Assembly (NCBI GenBank): GCA_037576215.1 | Contig: JBANDB010000005.1 | Location: 3,038,001 to 3,102,000 of the forward strand | DNA length: 64,000 nt | Source: Armillaria gallica | Lineage: Eukaryota > Basidiomycota > Agaricomycetes > Agaricales > Physalacriaceae | Reading direction: 5' to 3' | Translations under genes and position numbers: made by a program | Shown: in pieces, positions 25,901 through 37,499 of the stretch | Layout: every line of letters starts with the position of its first letter | Numbering within the stretch: the stretch's first letter is position 1 | Notes under the pieces: generated by a model | What the model was told of the DNA's origin: nothing | Databases searched by the model: none | Seen by the model: only the letters and a program-made list of their open reading frames with translations

Positions 25901-26282
25901 ACCTAGCAAAAGCCTCTTCTGAAGATATGCACAAGGCATCGTCATTATTGCAATGGGAGGAAGGGAGGCGTAGGACTGGCCGTGGGTAGGAAGACAAGGG
26001 ACATGTCCATGGTCGTCTTCACTGTTCGCCATCCTCTTTTCAAAGTTTCACGTGTTCTGCCCTTTACGCCCAAGTCAACCTGCCGTCGCTTGGCCTCCGT
26101 ACCAGTCGCCGGTCGTCTTCATACCAACGCTTCCCTCCGACGTACGTTTATGGCTTCCAGCGTTTTACGCTGATGACCTGGGCCTGATTGGCTCACATGC
26201 GACAAGAATCCGAAAGCAAAAGACGCAGCAGAACGCACTGAGGATGTCGCTTTTCCCCAACGGACCGCGACTGTGAAGGAAG

Positions 26283-27810
26283 CAAGCGACGTTCGGTGAA
26301 TGCCAGCGTCGTGTCAGCTCCAGGGTATGTCTACCGCTGTCATCTCGAACGCTGAATTCATATTGACGCGACCGCCATCTGCAGTTTCTTCGTCTGGAGG
26401 AGGAATCCTTCGGCGATGGATGGCTCTAAGGAGAACTTGTCTATCAGCATTGTCTCAGAGCCTTCAGTGCCATTTCGTTGTGTCCATCTCTGCACCTTCC
26501 TTCTCCGTTTCCCTCCCTAGTCTTCAGCTTACCTTCACCCACACTCCGATGCACAAAATCCTGACTACCTACCGAGTGACGGTGGCTGGCGTGTATGCTT
26601 TGACTCCAGAGCAGGAATAGTACAACAACCCATAAATATCACTGCTCCGCCATCCACTTCAAAGCCACTTCATAAGCAAGACGTACGATTATTTCTTCCT
26701 GTTCACATTATCGGGAGATCCAGAGCTCAAGTCGCAACATCATTCCTTGTCCCGCTCGATCGTCTTCCTCCAAGTCTACGCGAAGACGCCGTTACGATTG
26801 ATATCGGGCGAAGTCACTCCCGTTACTGGAGATGGATGGACTACGTCTGTCTCGACCTTCCCCAGGAAGGTCGAACTCGCTTGTCTCCTCTTGATTTCGC
26901 GTCTGGTAGAGAGAAGGGGACTCATCTACGGTATTCGTTGCGCCCCGACATGGCTTGGCCATTGAAGTCATTGCGGGTTTTGCTGAATGGTATCGCTAGT
27001 TTGCATGCTACAATGAATGCACGCAGAGTTTGGCTGTATAAAGTGGAGACGGTCGGTTATCACTGCGTCGCTGGTTATCGAAATTCTATTTCATATCCTC
27101 CAACCTACCTCCCGACCGAAAGCAATCATCAATGTGATTGTATCATCCTCCTGGTCGACGGCTTTGTGTCTCATTTAATCATACTCGCTTATTCTTGCAA
27201 CGCAAGGAGCCTAAACTGGGCCGAACGAAAGGTCCACGATCGCAGAGCCCATTCCACCACCAATACCCGGGATTTGTATCCTGCCAACTATTCTCCAATG
27301 GTCCTGCTTTTCATGCTCCAACAGTGGCGACGCTTCAACTTGGACGACTCTCGGAGTCTAGTTCGTGCAGACGATACACCACCAAGACCGGTTTGGAGGA
27401 TGGAACTGTGGGAGGACAGGATTCGGCATCGTGCTACGACTCCAGTATGTTCATGATGATGCTCATTCTGTTGACCTTGTACTGATACTGCCTTTCTTTC
27501 TGCAGTTTATAACGGACAGTGTCAAGAAGCGGGAGTTCTTCGCATATGTATCGATGTCCTCCTTTTCGTGTATTGCAAGTGGTGAACTCTCACCAGTATT
27601 ACAAGGATGTCGAAGTCAGCTGACTCGTCATTCTTCTCCTCGCTCTCTACTGCAGACCGCTACTGAGCACTTTTTTCTAATGCAAAATCGTTTAGCTCTA
27701 TACGTGGAAGTCAGCATATTGAAGAACGACGATTGCGACGTCGAGAACATCTGCGGAATGAACACGACGGGAAATGCAACCATGGCTTATGACACGGCTT
27801 TATGTTAGTT
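26283..27810 (+). pseudogene. Unit B, plus-strand orphan gene remnant
   Basis: The three marker peptides recur in order. SAMDGSKENLSISIV follows the conserved intron (GTATGTC near 26323 to CTGCAG near 26382). FITDSVKKREFFAYVSM lies near 27510. LYVEVSILKNDDCDVEN leads into ICGMNTTGNATMAYDTA at 27695-27800, with two sequons. A 206-codon frame at 26836-27456 covers the middle part and includes SGREKGTHLRYSLRPDMAW, shared with unit A (LRYPLRPDMAW). Stops and frame changes between exons make it a likely pseudogene. Confidence 0.45.
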
Positions 27811-27899
27811 GGTTCATTACCTTCCGATTACTTTTACTGACATCTCTCCGGATAGATCTCTCAACCTCACGATAATCTTTACTCCTTTGGCATTTTCTG

Positions 27900-28980
27900 T
27901 ACGCCGGTTGGTTCTCAGTACCACTGCCGCTGGTGTTGTGTATATTCTCCGGCTTATACACGCATGATAAGACCAATTGGTACATCAAGTCATGCAAATG
28001 GGGAGGTGACATGTGAGATGCAAAAGTAAACTCTTCTTAATTATGACATAGGGCCATCTTTTTTAATGGGATCTTGTAGCACTTTATTCATACTCTCGAC
28101 TTCGAAGCACGCGAGAAGCTTCATATAAGTTGGGTGATTTCATGAATAATTTGCTTCGGCCATTATGTGATGCTCAACCGGCGGACATTATCTTCTCTGT
28201 GTGCATTATCATGGTCTCATCCACCAGCGAAGCTTTCCTAGGTTATTATATCTAGAGCTTGAACTAACGCTTTCATGGTCACTGTATCGTCTTAGTACTA
28301 CAGCTTGGTGCTTGAGCTTGATGGTCTATGAATTATCTTGATTTCTGGCCTGCATACATATACGAAATCTAAGTTACCAGTAAAGTAGCGTTAAGCATAT
28401 CGTAAAAGAGGGTTGCAGGTGAAATTCCCACCATCGGGAGCGGGATCAAAACTCTTCTTTCCGTCTCCCACCACCGAATTCAATCAACCACCAGTGATCC
28501 ATGTCTGCTTGTCTTTGCTCGACTGAAGATGCGTACACAAATGGAAGCTCTTTGCTCTTCAAATTTCTTGGCGCGACGATTCCTCAATTGTGCATTGCCA
28601 ACGCCGGTGCTCAAGCTCTCAACGTCAACCTGAATGACGCTTGGACTTGGTGACACGTCAGCATGTCAATTTTTGAGCAGGAGGTGGAGCGAGGCAGTTT
28701 GTTGGCGGAGAGATGTGAGACGATGATGACCGTCGAGTCAGAGAGCCGTACATGGTTAAGCTGGGAGAGCATCCTTAGCTTGACTACTCTTGGTACGTCC
28801 ACTATTCTCATCTCTCTGAACTCTTGCTGACATCTAGTCGTACAGCAGCCAATTTCTGGGCGGAGAGAGTCCTCCAAGAGCCTGTTTTTACTCCTCTTCT
28901 TCTTTGATCGTCACCGCGTCACCAACTAAACAGTCTATCAGTTTCGTGTCTGAATTCCGCTACCCTTGCGCCGATCTAGT
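27900..28980. other. Spacer between units B and C
   Basis: The first part (28020-28480) shows nothing recognisable. From about 28500 the sequence resembles parts of the dispersed unit on the plus strand: FKFLGATIPQLCIANAGAQA near 28560 resembles FLxRRFLDFASPTVAAP at 31250. This suggests a further eroded copy or a rearranged start of unit C. Confidence 0.3.
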
Positions 28981-31189
28981 ACCGAGTTGCAGCTCCTACC
29001 ACCATTTCCTTCACGATGCCAGCGACTTTTCTCGATAACGTCTGCGCCTGCCTACTGATCCAAAATTGGATCGCTGACGCGTTTCTGCAGAACGCCTCTA
29101 CCGCTAGATAAAATCAAACACTGGGATCCCGCCTCCTTACGGCGACCCTTCGGTTCACATACAACGCACCTCCTTCCGCGACAACAGAAATGTCCACCAT
29201 CCCTCTTTGCCTTTACCACCACCATCACTTGACGCGCTGCCCTTATCCGCTTACATTCCTTGACTGAAGACACGTACACACAGAAACTCCTCTCGTCCTA
29301 ATGGTGTTCGATTTCTTGGCACGGGAATCCCTCCTTTTGCACCTGTGACTGTACTCAGACTACGTGTCATCACGGTGGTTTTGAGTGTGTGTAGGTTGGG
29401 GGGGGGGGATGTAGAGATGCCCTTGAGACAGTATCTCCGCGCTGAGGGCAGCCTTTGTCACGTTCAGCTCGAAGACGGTGATGTCATCTTCGAAAAGCAT
29501 CCCGCGTTTGACGTTCTCTCCGCCACACCTTGGACTGGTATATTCTTCCCGAACGCCAGACTTTCCCAAGCTGGCAGCTACACGATGTCGTCGACGGAAA
29601 CCTCGACAGATCATTACCCTTCGCCGCTACGTGCGTCGTCCAAATCCTCGCTTTTATCTTTCTTTATCTCATGTTTCTCTCCCCCTAGGGTTCCCTCTTC
29701 GCTTCCATCGGCCTCCTCGTGTATCAACTGGTCGAAGAACGCTTAGAAGGATCGGTGTCATTGCTGTGGCTGTTTATTATGCGTCCGATCGCAGAGGGAC
29801 GCCTCGGAGTGCAGGACTGACTATTGAGATCTCAATGAGAGTCGACAGGTGCCGGGAATGGTGCACATGTCTATGCATTTGCATGAGTGGCGGGAGGGAA
29901 CCATAGCCGCGTTTGGGGGTGTCTTAACCAGTTCTATGCAGCGACCACATACCGAGTCAAAATCCGCATTGTATTCTGTGCAATTAAGTACCCAATATAT
30001 CAGGTACTAATTCGCATACGTAGAAATAAGTGTAAATGAAGGCCCGTAGATGAAGAGAATATGTAACACAGAAGAGACGTGCAGTATGAACGGGCACACG
30101 GAATAAATAACGAGCAAACCAGCTGTATAGTCAGTACAGCCCGGTCGACCACGATACGTATAGAGAGAGAAACGGTGCTATAGGAGTTTTGTGGCCATTG
30201 AATATCGTAGGACACACTGGAGTCGATTTCCGTATAGCGACGGCCTACATGTATCGTTGACATGTACTCCACTCCAATAGCGCGAAGGAAGATAGATGGC
30301 TGGGAAACGAGCCGGCCCAGGCATCCCGGACTTGTGAACACATATATTATTCCTAGTCTGTTCGCTCGGCGAAAGCTTTCCTCATTGGAAGACACGAACA
30401 CTTACAGAAGCTCCTTTCTCTCGTCAACATTTGACGGAGATTCCTAAATGCAACAGTAGCAGCTCCTCAATTTGAACGGCGCTTGGACGACGTCAACGAG
30501 ATAGTTTTGGGAAGAGGGGATGGGCTGAAAGAATGGGAGAGGCGGAGGACCGGTCAGTGGGAAGACGCTTAGCATTGCTCATGTTGCCATCACCCGGGCT
30601 CGAGATTTCCATACAGTTATTGTGTTCGAAGTTGCAGTAAGATTTATCACCTGGAAAAAGTCAAAGGTTAGCAGGTTGGCGCGGACACCGTAAAACGTTT
30701 GCTAGTGAGACGTCGTGGAAGAGAGAGAAGGGTCAGCTTACGTGTAGAACTTCTGCAGGGAGAATTAGAATTCTGAATGACATTTTCGGTGAGGGAACTC
30801 ACGACAACAAATGGTCGAGCTAGGCAGCTTTGTAAGACGTCAGTATCGACTAGGATATCCTTGCACCCGTTACAGAATCCACAACCTTGGGGTTGGTGAA
30901 CACATCGCCTGTCAGAGTCGGCCAGGATGAAAGCTTAGGATGGTCATAAGCTTGGTGCTTTGTGCTAGGAAGCGTGCGGACTTGTCGTGAAATTGAGGGT
31001 ATATAGAGTAAGCAGAAAGCCAGTCGTGCATGGCGCGTGGACTAAGAGACGGATGGTTGACTTGGGCACAAAGGACAGAGGACGCGTAAAAAGAGGACTC
31101 TCCGTGCCTAGGAATTAGCCAAGGATTTTGTGCATGTCTTCAGAGGGGGCTTTCACGGTGGGAGACGAAAGGGAAGCTGATCGGAGTTT

Positions 31190-31580
31190 CGGATCGCGAT
31201 TCGCCCTCTCCATCCACTCCGGGCGCGCGCACTCCTACAAAGCCTCGTTCGATTTCTTGGCCCGGCGATTCCTTGACTTTGCATCCCCAACGGTGGCCGC
31301 TCCTTAACTTAGACGATGCTCAGACTTGGTTCGACGAGCCAACGTGCAGGGAGGTGTAGAGAGGGACGGGAGGGCTGACCGTGCTATCGGCATCCTGAGT
31401 ACGTTGTCTATTCTCATCTCGCTGAACTATTTTATTGGCACTATTCACATCTACCACAGTTTACCGACAGCTGCCATGTTATACATCGCTGAAATTTTCC
31501 CTACTGGTTTTGCCGTTCTCCCCACTATGCCACCGCGGTCCAATGTTCCCAGATATCAGACTCAGCTTCCCAAGTAACTA
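31190..31580 (+). pseudogene. Unit C, inverted piece of the minus-strand gene remnant
   Basis: The plus strand here reads FLARRFLDFASPTVAAP, then an intron-like GTACGTTG...CTGAAC...CAG segment, then PTMPPRSNVPRYQTQLPK ending in TAA at 31575. This matches the minus strand of unit B near 25700-25330. The change of strand relative to the flanking collinear blocks is the evidence for a local inversion. Confidence 0.45.
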
Positions 31581-31904
31581 TCGACGATATGACCAGTGAG
31601 CAAGGGATACTTAGTCCTTTCGGCGTACAACAAGCGCTTCAAACTTTGACCACACCATGCTAATCTGTACCAGCCTTCGGTCGTCTTCATACCAACGCCT
31701 CCCTCCGATCTACGTTCATGGCTCCCAGTGTTTTACGCTGACGGCCTGGGTGGCCCACATGCGACAAGAATCCGAAAGAAAAAGACATGGCAGAAGGCAT
31801 AGAGGCAGTCACCTTTTTTCTCAATGAACCACGACTGCGAACATCACTCTCATGCCAATCACCAGAAGGAAGCGAAGGAAGGGAGTGACGTTCAGTCACT
31901 GTGA

Positions 31905-33395
31905 GGGTCACAGGCAGGGTAGCGCGTCGCCGACATCCAGGGTATTTCGAACGACTCCAGGGTATGTCTACCGTCGCCATCTTGGACGCTGAATCCATAT
32001 TGACGCGACTGTCATCTGCAGTTTCTTCGTGTAGAGGAGGAGGAATCCTTCGGCGATGGATGACTCCAAGGAGAGCTTGTTCGTCGACAATGTCATCGGA
32101 ACCAAGTTCGGTGCCATTCCATCGTGCCCATCTCTACATCTTCCTTCTCCGTTTCCCTCCCTGGTCTTCGGTTCAGCTTCACCTACACTCCGATACATAA
32201 TATCCTGACTACCCGAGAACACGTACTTCCTTCCGATTTAGGCGGTGACTGGAACGAACAGCTTGACTCCCCAGAGCAGGAATACCACTTCAAAGCTGCT
32301 TCGTAGGGCGCATACAACCAAGGCGTACCATTTCTTCCCCTCTACTTCTGTATGCATATCAGAGGTCCGGAGTTAGAGTTTTCAGCACCATTCCTTGTTC
32401 AGCTCGTCTTCCACCAAGTCTATACACGAAGACGCCGTTACGATCAATCCGAAGTTGGTTTCAATACCAGAGATGGGATGGTGGATTACGCCTGTCTCGA
32501 CGATTCCCAAGAAGAAGCTCACTCATTTTGACTTCGCGTCTAGTAGAGAGAAATGCACGTTTCCGCCCTCGTCTGCGGTTTTCGTTGCGCCGACATGGCC
32601 TGCTCATTTCGGGTCGGCACCGCTAGCAGAGTCCGCTGCGCCTAATGCTATTATGGATGTATGCAGGACTATTCCACTTCCCATCTGCCAACGCACCTCC
32701 CGACCGAAAGCCATCATCCATTTGGTCAAATGTGATCGTATCATCCTCCTGGTCGACGGCATACTCGCTTATTCCTGTCTGGCAGCTCCCATCGCAATGC
32801 AACGCAAGGAGCCTAGCCTAGCCTGAGCAAAAGGTCCACAGATACAGAGCCTAATTTTCCCTAGATGTCGGATCGTTCGAAGTAGCACCCCACGGTTTTG
32901 CTTTTCACACCCCAACAATAGCGATGCTTTAAGTTGGACGACTGTCCGTTTTTGATTCGTGCGGATGACAACTTGGTGGACGGAATTTGGGGGAAGCTTG
33001 GAAAGAGCATGGTGCTATGACTCCAGTATGTTCACGATCCCCGTTCTGCGGACCTTGTACTGATATCAATTTCATCTGCAGTTCATAACAGATAATATCA
33101 AGAAGCACGAGTCCTTCGCATGTGCATTGCTATCCTTTCACGTGTTATAGGTGGTGAACCCTCATCAGCGGTACAAGAACGTTCAAGCCAGCTCGCCAGG
33201 CCATCCCTCGCTTCCTCCATTCCCTTAGTAATATCCACCTCCAACTGCTGCGGAGAACCTTTTGCTAGTGCAAAAATATTCAGCTCTATGTGTAAGAGCC
33301 AGCGATGATTGCAACGTCGGAACATCAACCAGTGCGGAATGAACGTGACAGGAAATGCAACCATGGCTCCAGGCTTATGGCGCAGTTTCACGTTA
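31905..33395 (+). pseudogene. Unit C, plus-strand orphan gene remnant
   Basis: The marker peptides are SAMDDSKESLFVDNVIG (near 32060-32110, after the conserved intron ending CTGCAG near 32022), FITDNIKKHESFACALLSFH (near 33083-33142) and NINQCGMNVTGNATMA (near 33322-33370). The last exon has lost about 20 bases and its frame relative to A and B (SDDCNV is followed by a frameshift). A block PAHFGSAPLAESAAPNAIMD near 32600 corresponds to the WSFGLAPLASLMLSWM region of unit A in another frame. This is clearly a pseudogene. Confidence 0.45.
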
Positions 33396-33926
33396 GTTGG
33401 TCCATTACCTCCCGGTACTTACTGACCTTTCGCCAGATGGATCTCTCGATCTCATGATAATCTTGACTCCCTTGGCGTTTTCGGTAGGAAAGGACAATCA
33501 GCTCCGAAGTTCCGAAGCTCCGATTGGGACCGGGACCAACACTACTTTTCGTCTTCCACCGCCGTCGACGATAGGTATCGACTCGGACATGCCATACAAA
33601 GCCTCGATCAACCAGCAGCATTTCTAATCTATTTGTCTTTTCTTGACTGAAGATATGCAACACAAGCTCTTCGTTCATCAAGGCTTCTTGACGTGGAGAT
33701 TCATCGATTTTGGACTCCTGACTGTCAACTTCAACCTTGGTTCGCATAGATGACGCGTCAACGTATCTATATTAGCCTTGAGCAGACGTTAGCCTGGGAG
33801 AAGCGAGGCGCAGAGTTTGGCGTGTTGCGGGCGGAGAGGGACGGGAGGGACGTGGTTAGACTGGGCTAAGTAGAGAGAGTTGCTTTTTTTGGAACCCACG
33901 TGGGGGCTATATCGGTTTTCTACCCT

Positions 33927-35333
33927 GGGTTTTGATACGCCTGCCGAGCGTACACCTTTTAAAAATGCGTGTAAATTAACATTTTCTGGCAATACAACGG
34001 TATTACACTGTACCAATCAGTAAGACATAGAAAGGAAGTAACACATTGTAAAGTAAAAAAGATCCACCTGATAACTTCGAAATGGGCTGTTCTAACACTT
34101 GAATAGAAGATCGGGTATTCTACCCGGTAGACCGAGGTTCCAGATTGCGACTCGTACAGCGTAATCACCCAGCATTCCGGCGGCAGTTATCCGATCGCCT
34201 GGTAATGATCTAGCACGATTGATCGACCTAGTAGCCGTGGATGAGATAATATCTGCCAGGTAGAGCGTTTATCCTCACCAGGCTGGGTCAGCAAGCATAT
34301 TAGTCAGTAGTAAAAAGCAGTGTTGGACTTAAGGGGTAGGCCTTAACTTAAGGGAAGGCTTAATAAGAGCTTAACATAACCCTTAATTAGCACCTGAGAT
34401 TTTCAAAAACCTTAATTAAGGCTGAGCATGATCAGGTGATTTGGATTGCAACATCAAAGTTGCACAGAAATCTCTTCACAAGTCTTCACCCTCTGCCTCT
34501 GCTGCATTCTTATCATGCTTCCACTGCCTAGATGTGTATAAAAGCACTACTACACAGTTCTAGAGAATGAAGAACAAGAACTATCATATGACATACTGTT
34601 ATCCATGCGTTAATAAATATTTGTCACTATAATGTTAAGTCCTTAAGTTGACTCTTAATTAAGTCCCCTTAATAAGTATTAAGGGCTTAACTTGGATTTT
34701 GAGCCTTAATAGCAGCTTAAGATCCAACACTGGTAAAAAGGGTTGGAAATAGTATATCAGTAGGGTAGTATAAATACAGATCATGTATCTAGTGGGGAAT
34801 CAGGTTTCTGACCCCCCAGAATGCTACCAGGTGAATAGTATGGGTTTTATTGGTTAAGAGCTTCAAGTCATAGACTCACCTGGAATAGAAAGATTGTGAC
34901 CTGGTCACTTCATGTGTGCAAGAACAGACAAGCAAGCAAACAGTATTAAGCTAGAAACAGAAAGTCAGACCCGAGAAACAGTTCAGAACCAGTCAGTGTG
35001 TTTTAAGTCGCAACCAGGTGCAAAGTATCAGTATTGAAACTACATCAGGCAGCCAGCACAAGTTCAGAACCTGCACCAGGCAGTTATTCTGTGTCAGTTT
35101 AAGTTTGTGTTCAGTGACACGTCAAACTTAGAGTGGAAACTGCAATATATTCTTTAAATCAATCATATTCATTGCACCCAGAACTTGTATCTTAAAGTAC
35201 AAAGTGTTGTAACCTGGTATAACATACCTCCCTTTGAACCACAATTACTGAGTGTTTAGTGTAGTGTGGTGTGTGTAGCATGTTGCATCTTCATAGGCAC
35301 TCAGCACCTTTCAGTTTTCAAAACTCTAAACTT
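33927..35333. mobile_element. 1.4 kb insertion inside unit C
   Basis: Unit A runs without a break through 7060-7090 (CCCTGGGTTCCTGTTACCAG). In unit C the same sequence is split between 33926 and 35334. The inserted block has no coding capacity and is AT-richer than its surroundings. It carries a TATA-like TATAAATA near 34768 and a nested MITE. Its left end resembles the TTGATACGC start of the LTR at 46504, but the right end does not match that family and no target duplication is clear. It could be an LTR fragment or an unknown element. Confidence 0.6.
34318..34732. mobile_element. hAT-like MITE, 415 bp, perfect 8 bp TSD
   Basis: The element begins CAGTGTTGGACTTAAG and ends with CTTAAGATCCAACACTG. 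It is flanked by exact copies of GTAAAAAG (34310-34317 and 34733-34740). An 8 bp duplication with CAGTGTTG-type ends fits the hAT superfamily. The interior is non-coding and packed with TTAAG/CTTAA words in both orientations, so the whole element can fold back. It sits inside the 1.4 kb insertion and must be younger than it. Confidence 0.88.
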
Positions 35334-35463
35334 GTTGCCAGTTGAAGTCAATTTTGCAGCCATGCAGAAACCGGCCTATGATGTTAACCTGGCAATGGCC
35401 TCCTCCGTCATGACGGGAGAAAGAACATGCCTGGAACACCCCCCAGAATTCCCCAGATGATGC
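35334..35463 (+). repeat. Unit C continuation
   Basis: This carries on from 33926. The segment encoding QKPAYDVNLAMASSVMTGER matches unit A at 7098-7160. It stops at the target site of the next insertion and resumes at 37096. Confidence 0.7.
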
Positions 35464-37095
35464 TGAAGAGACTCTGTGCATGCAGGCTAGAAATGCAATA
35501 GCATCAAAGACACTGATCACACCCACACCCAACACTACACACACAAACCCTCAAGTTCTTGGGGGGATATTATGTGATAGAAGCAGATTGAAGCAAAACA
35601 ACTAAACTCTCAGAATATATGATACACATGTATAGCAATAGCGCTCATAGGGTATCTAGATCTCTCTAAGTCCAAAGGCTTTTCTAACAAGAGGAGCAAC
35701 AGATGTCACCAGGCCTCAAGGCAAGGTGTACTACAATACACAACTTGTTGCCACACACCCACAAAACCCTCAATAAGTCTCATGCAACACACACAGGTGA
35801 CCACAAAGAACTCAAACACACCCTAAACATGACTCAAAGCTTGCGCTCTAAGCAGAAACCCTTCACAAAATGTCCACTCAAGCCACAGGATTTGAACCTA
35901 TGCACTCAAGCTTCCAAACCGATCATAGACCCACAGGGTTCAAACCTATGCAATCCAGAGACACAATAACCAAATAAACCCTGTCCGACAAGCCAAAGGG
36001 TTTGAACCTCTGCCACTTGCAGAAATGAGAACCCTCAAGTGCATGCTAATCAGACCACAGGGTTTGAACCTCTGCCACCTGTAACACTGTGCATCACAAG
36101 AAAACCTCAAAACTCAAGAGCGTGTCTGCAATGACACAAATCTCTTATTCTCAGGTTAAAGCACAGTCAACCAATCACTCAAACAGTACACAAGTCCTGC
36201 ATTAGCTTTCTATGCCTCACACACTACTCAAGTCACTCTGATGTTATCAATAAAGGGTCTATTCTCTCACTCAAAGCTACAAACTGATCCTGAAGCTAGA
36301 GTGCTAAGCTGAGGGCTTTCATGCTCCAACAAGGGGGGTCTGAAACTTGTACACTACAATTACACTGCACTATTTATCTATTCTACGTTCTACAAATTAG
36401 TACAACCATATATAGTATTATTTCAGTTGCGGGGCTTGCTCGTCTGCGTTCCGCACGTGTCGCCATCATCATGCCATAGCTTGGTGCTGACTCAGGAGTC
36501 CAGCTTGGGGCCAGATCCTGTTTCCAAGTGTCACAATGTCGGTTAGCAGTGTTATTCCATGTGTATTGGCGTTGGCTACTCTCTCCTCAGAGTTGCAGCC
36601 TAGCGTGCAACTCTCATTTCTCTTCATAATGTTCTTCCAGGTAGTTCTATGGTCATGAAGGCAACTAGTTTCTTATCTAGACCTTGCACACTTCGGCCGA
36701 AGTCAGTGACTTTGGGTTTACTCAAATTCTGACATCATAAGGTCTAGAGCTCTAAGTGCTGGGTCATCCATGCCATGCGCATCATAGATCAATGTTGTGC
36801 GAAGTCTTAATTATCTCACAAGTGTGTCCTGCTCTATTCACAGCATGCATGTGTCATGTCTTGTCAGAGCACTCAGTGTCAAGTACTGGGACTTTATACC
36901 TAGTACAGCCTTTCTAGTACTGTTCTTAGGTTAAGTCATGTGCTCCACCCAGCTTTACTCTGTTAATCTCATTACCAGCATTATAATCACTGCACTCTGT
37001 TGTGTTTCCTAGTACCTTAGTATCTGGACATTGTAGCCAGTACTCATTTGTACAAATTGCAAAATTACATGTGTAAACACTTTCAGAGCATGTCA
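35464..37095. mobile_element. Solo LTR, family X copy 1 (1632 bp)
   Basis: The element is bounded TG...CA (TGAAGAGACTCTG to GCATGTCA) and flanked by the 4 bp duplication ATGC (35460-35463 and 37096-37099). The flanking sequence rejoins to match the uninterrupted unit A at 7190-7225. A second copy lies at 51352-53090. A TTGGGGGGATATTA tract with TGTGATAG follows about 100 bp in, and four copies of a GGTTTGAACC word lie at 35888-36070. There is no coding capacity. The solo-LTR reading is inferred from the TG/CA ends, length and short duplication. Confidence 0.75.
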
Positions 37096-37227
37096 ATGCC
37101 CCAGACACTTCAGCCCAACTCTGGCTTCCGTTTTCCATTGAATGGATCCTATCCCTTCCCACGACAGGATCTTCTTGGATCACTCCCATGCTGTGATTGG
37201 GGTAACAATCCCATCTACATCGGGTCT

Positions 37228-37490
37228 GCTATCTTCCATAAATCGGTTCATCCATGCAAGATTGGACCTTGCTCAGTTGCCTTCCGAGGCCATGAGATAC
37301 ACCCCAAGGGGCGTTCAATCTGCTCCCGTTCAATACCAATACCATGGAACTTGTACACATGTCTGAAGGACGTGTCCCAGATGGCAGGAGGCCTATCAAG
37401 GGCAGCTATGAGGAGGATGGGACGTCGCTGTACCATGGAGTGGTTGAGTGTAAAGGGTATAGAGTACCAGGAAAGACAAGCCCTCACTTG
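37228..37490 (+). pseudogene. DUF3421-type gene fragment, frameshifted
   Basis: One frame reads VHPCKIGP...VAFRGHEIHPKGR up to about 37355. A second frame then gives SEGRVPDGRRPIKGSYEEDG and YRVPGKTSPHL to 37490. These are the hallmark HPCKI and GRxPxGRRPVEGGYEExG...VPGKTxxHLG motifs of DUF3421 (the domain also annotated near farnesoic acid O-methyltransferase in arthropods), here in the order expected for fungal homologues. The frame change near 37355 and the lost remainder make it a relic. The domain has no established function in fungi. Confidence 0.65.
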
Positions 37491-37499
37491 TATGTCTTG

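Larger units (their letters stand above)
24190..27900 (+). repeat. Dispersed gene-family unit, copy B
   Basis: This is collinear with unit A at an offset of 21.0-21.6 kb and with unit C at 5.5-5.7 kb. It starts in the pyrimidine tract just downstream of the Smr gene and ends near the GTTAGTTGGTTCATTACC segment (27800) and its flank. It is the shortest and most compact of the three copies. Confidence 0.7.
28980..33926 (+). repeat. Dispersed gene-family unit, copy C (main part)
   Basis: This is collinear with unit A at an offset near 26.7-27.1 kb. The left part matches 1.9-3.5 kb, for example the ACGCGTTTCT(A/G)CAGAACGCC word at 1938 and 29078 and the CGACCACGATAC(A/G)TA word at 3365 and 30149. 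The segment 31240-31600 is in the opposite orientation to its counterpart in A and B (compare 25700-25300), so a small inversion has occurred inside this copy. The unit continues at 35334-35463 and 37096-37130, after two insertions. A run of ten G lies at 29400. Confidence 0.7.

Noticed and set aside
35880..36080. Repeated GGTTTGAACC words as a CRISPR array
   Set aside because: Units are only partly conserved, spacers are not unique, and the organism is a eukaryote. They are minisatellite-like units within an LTR.
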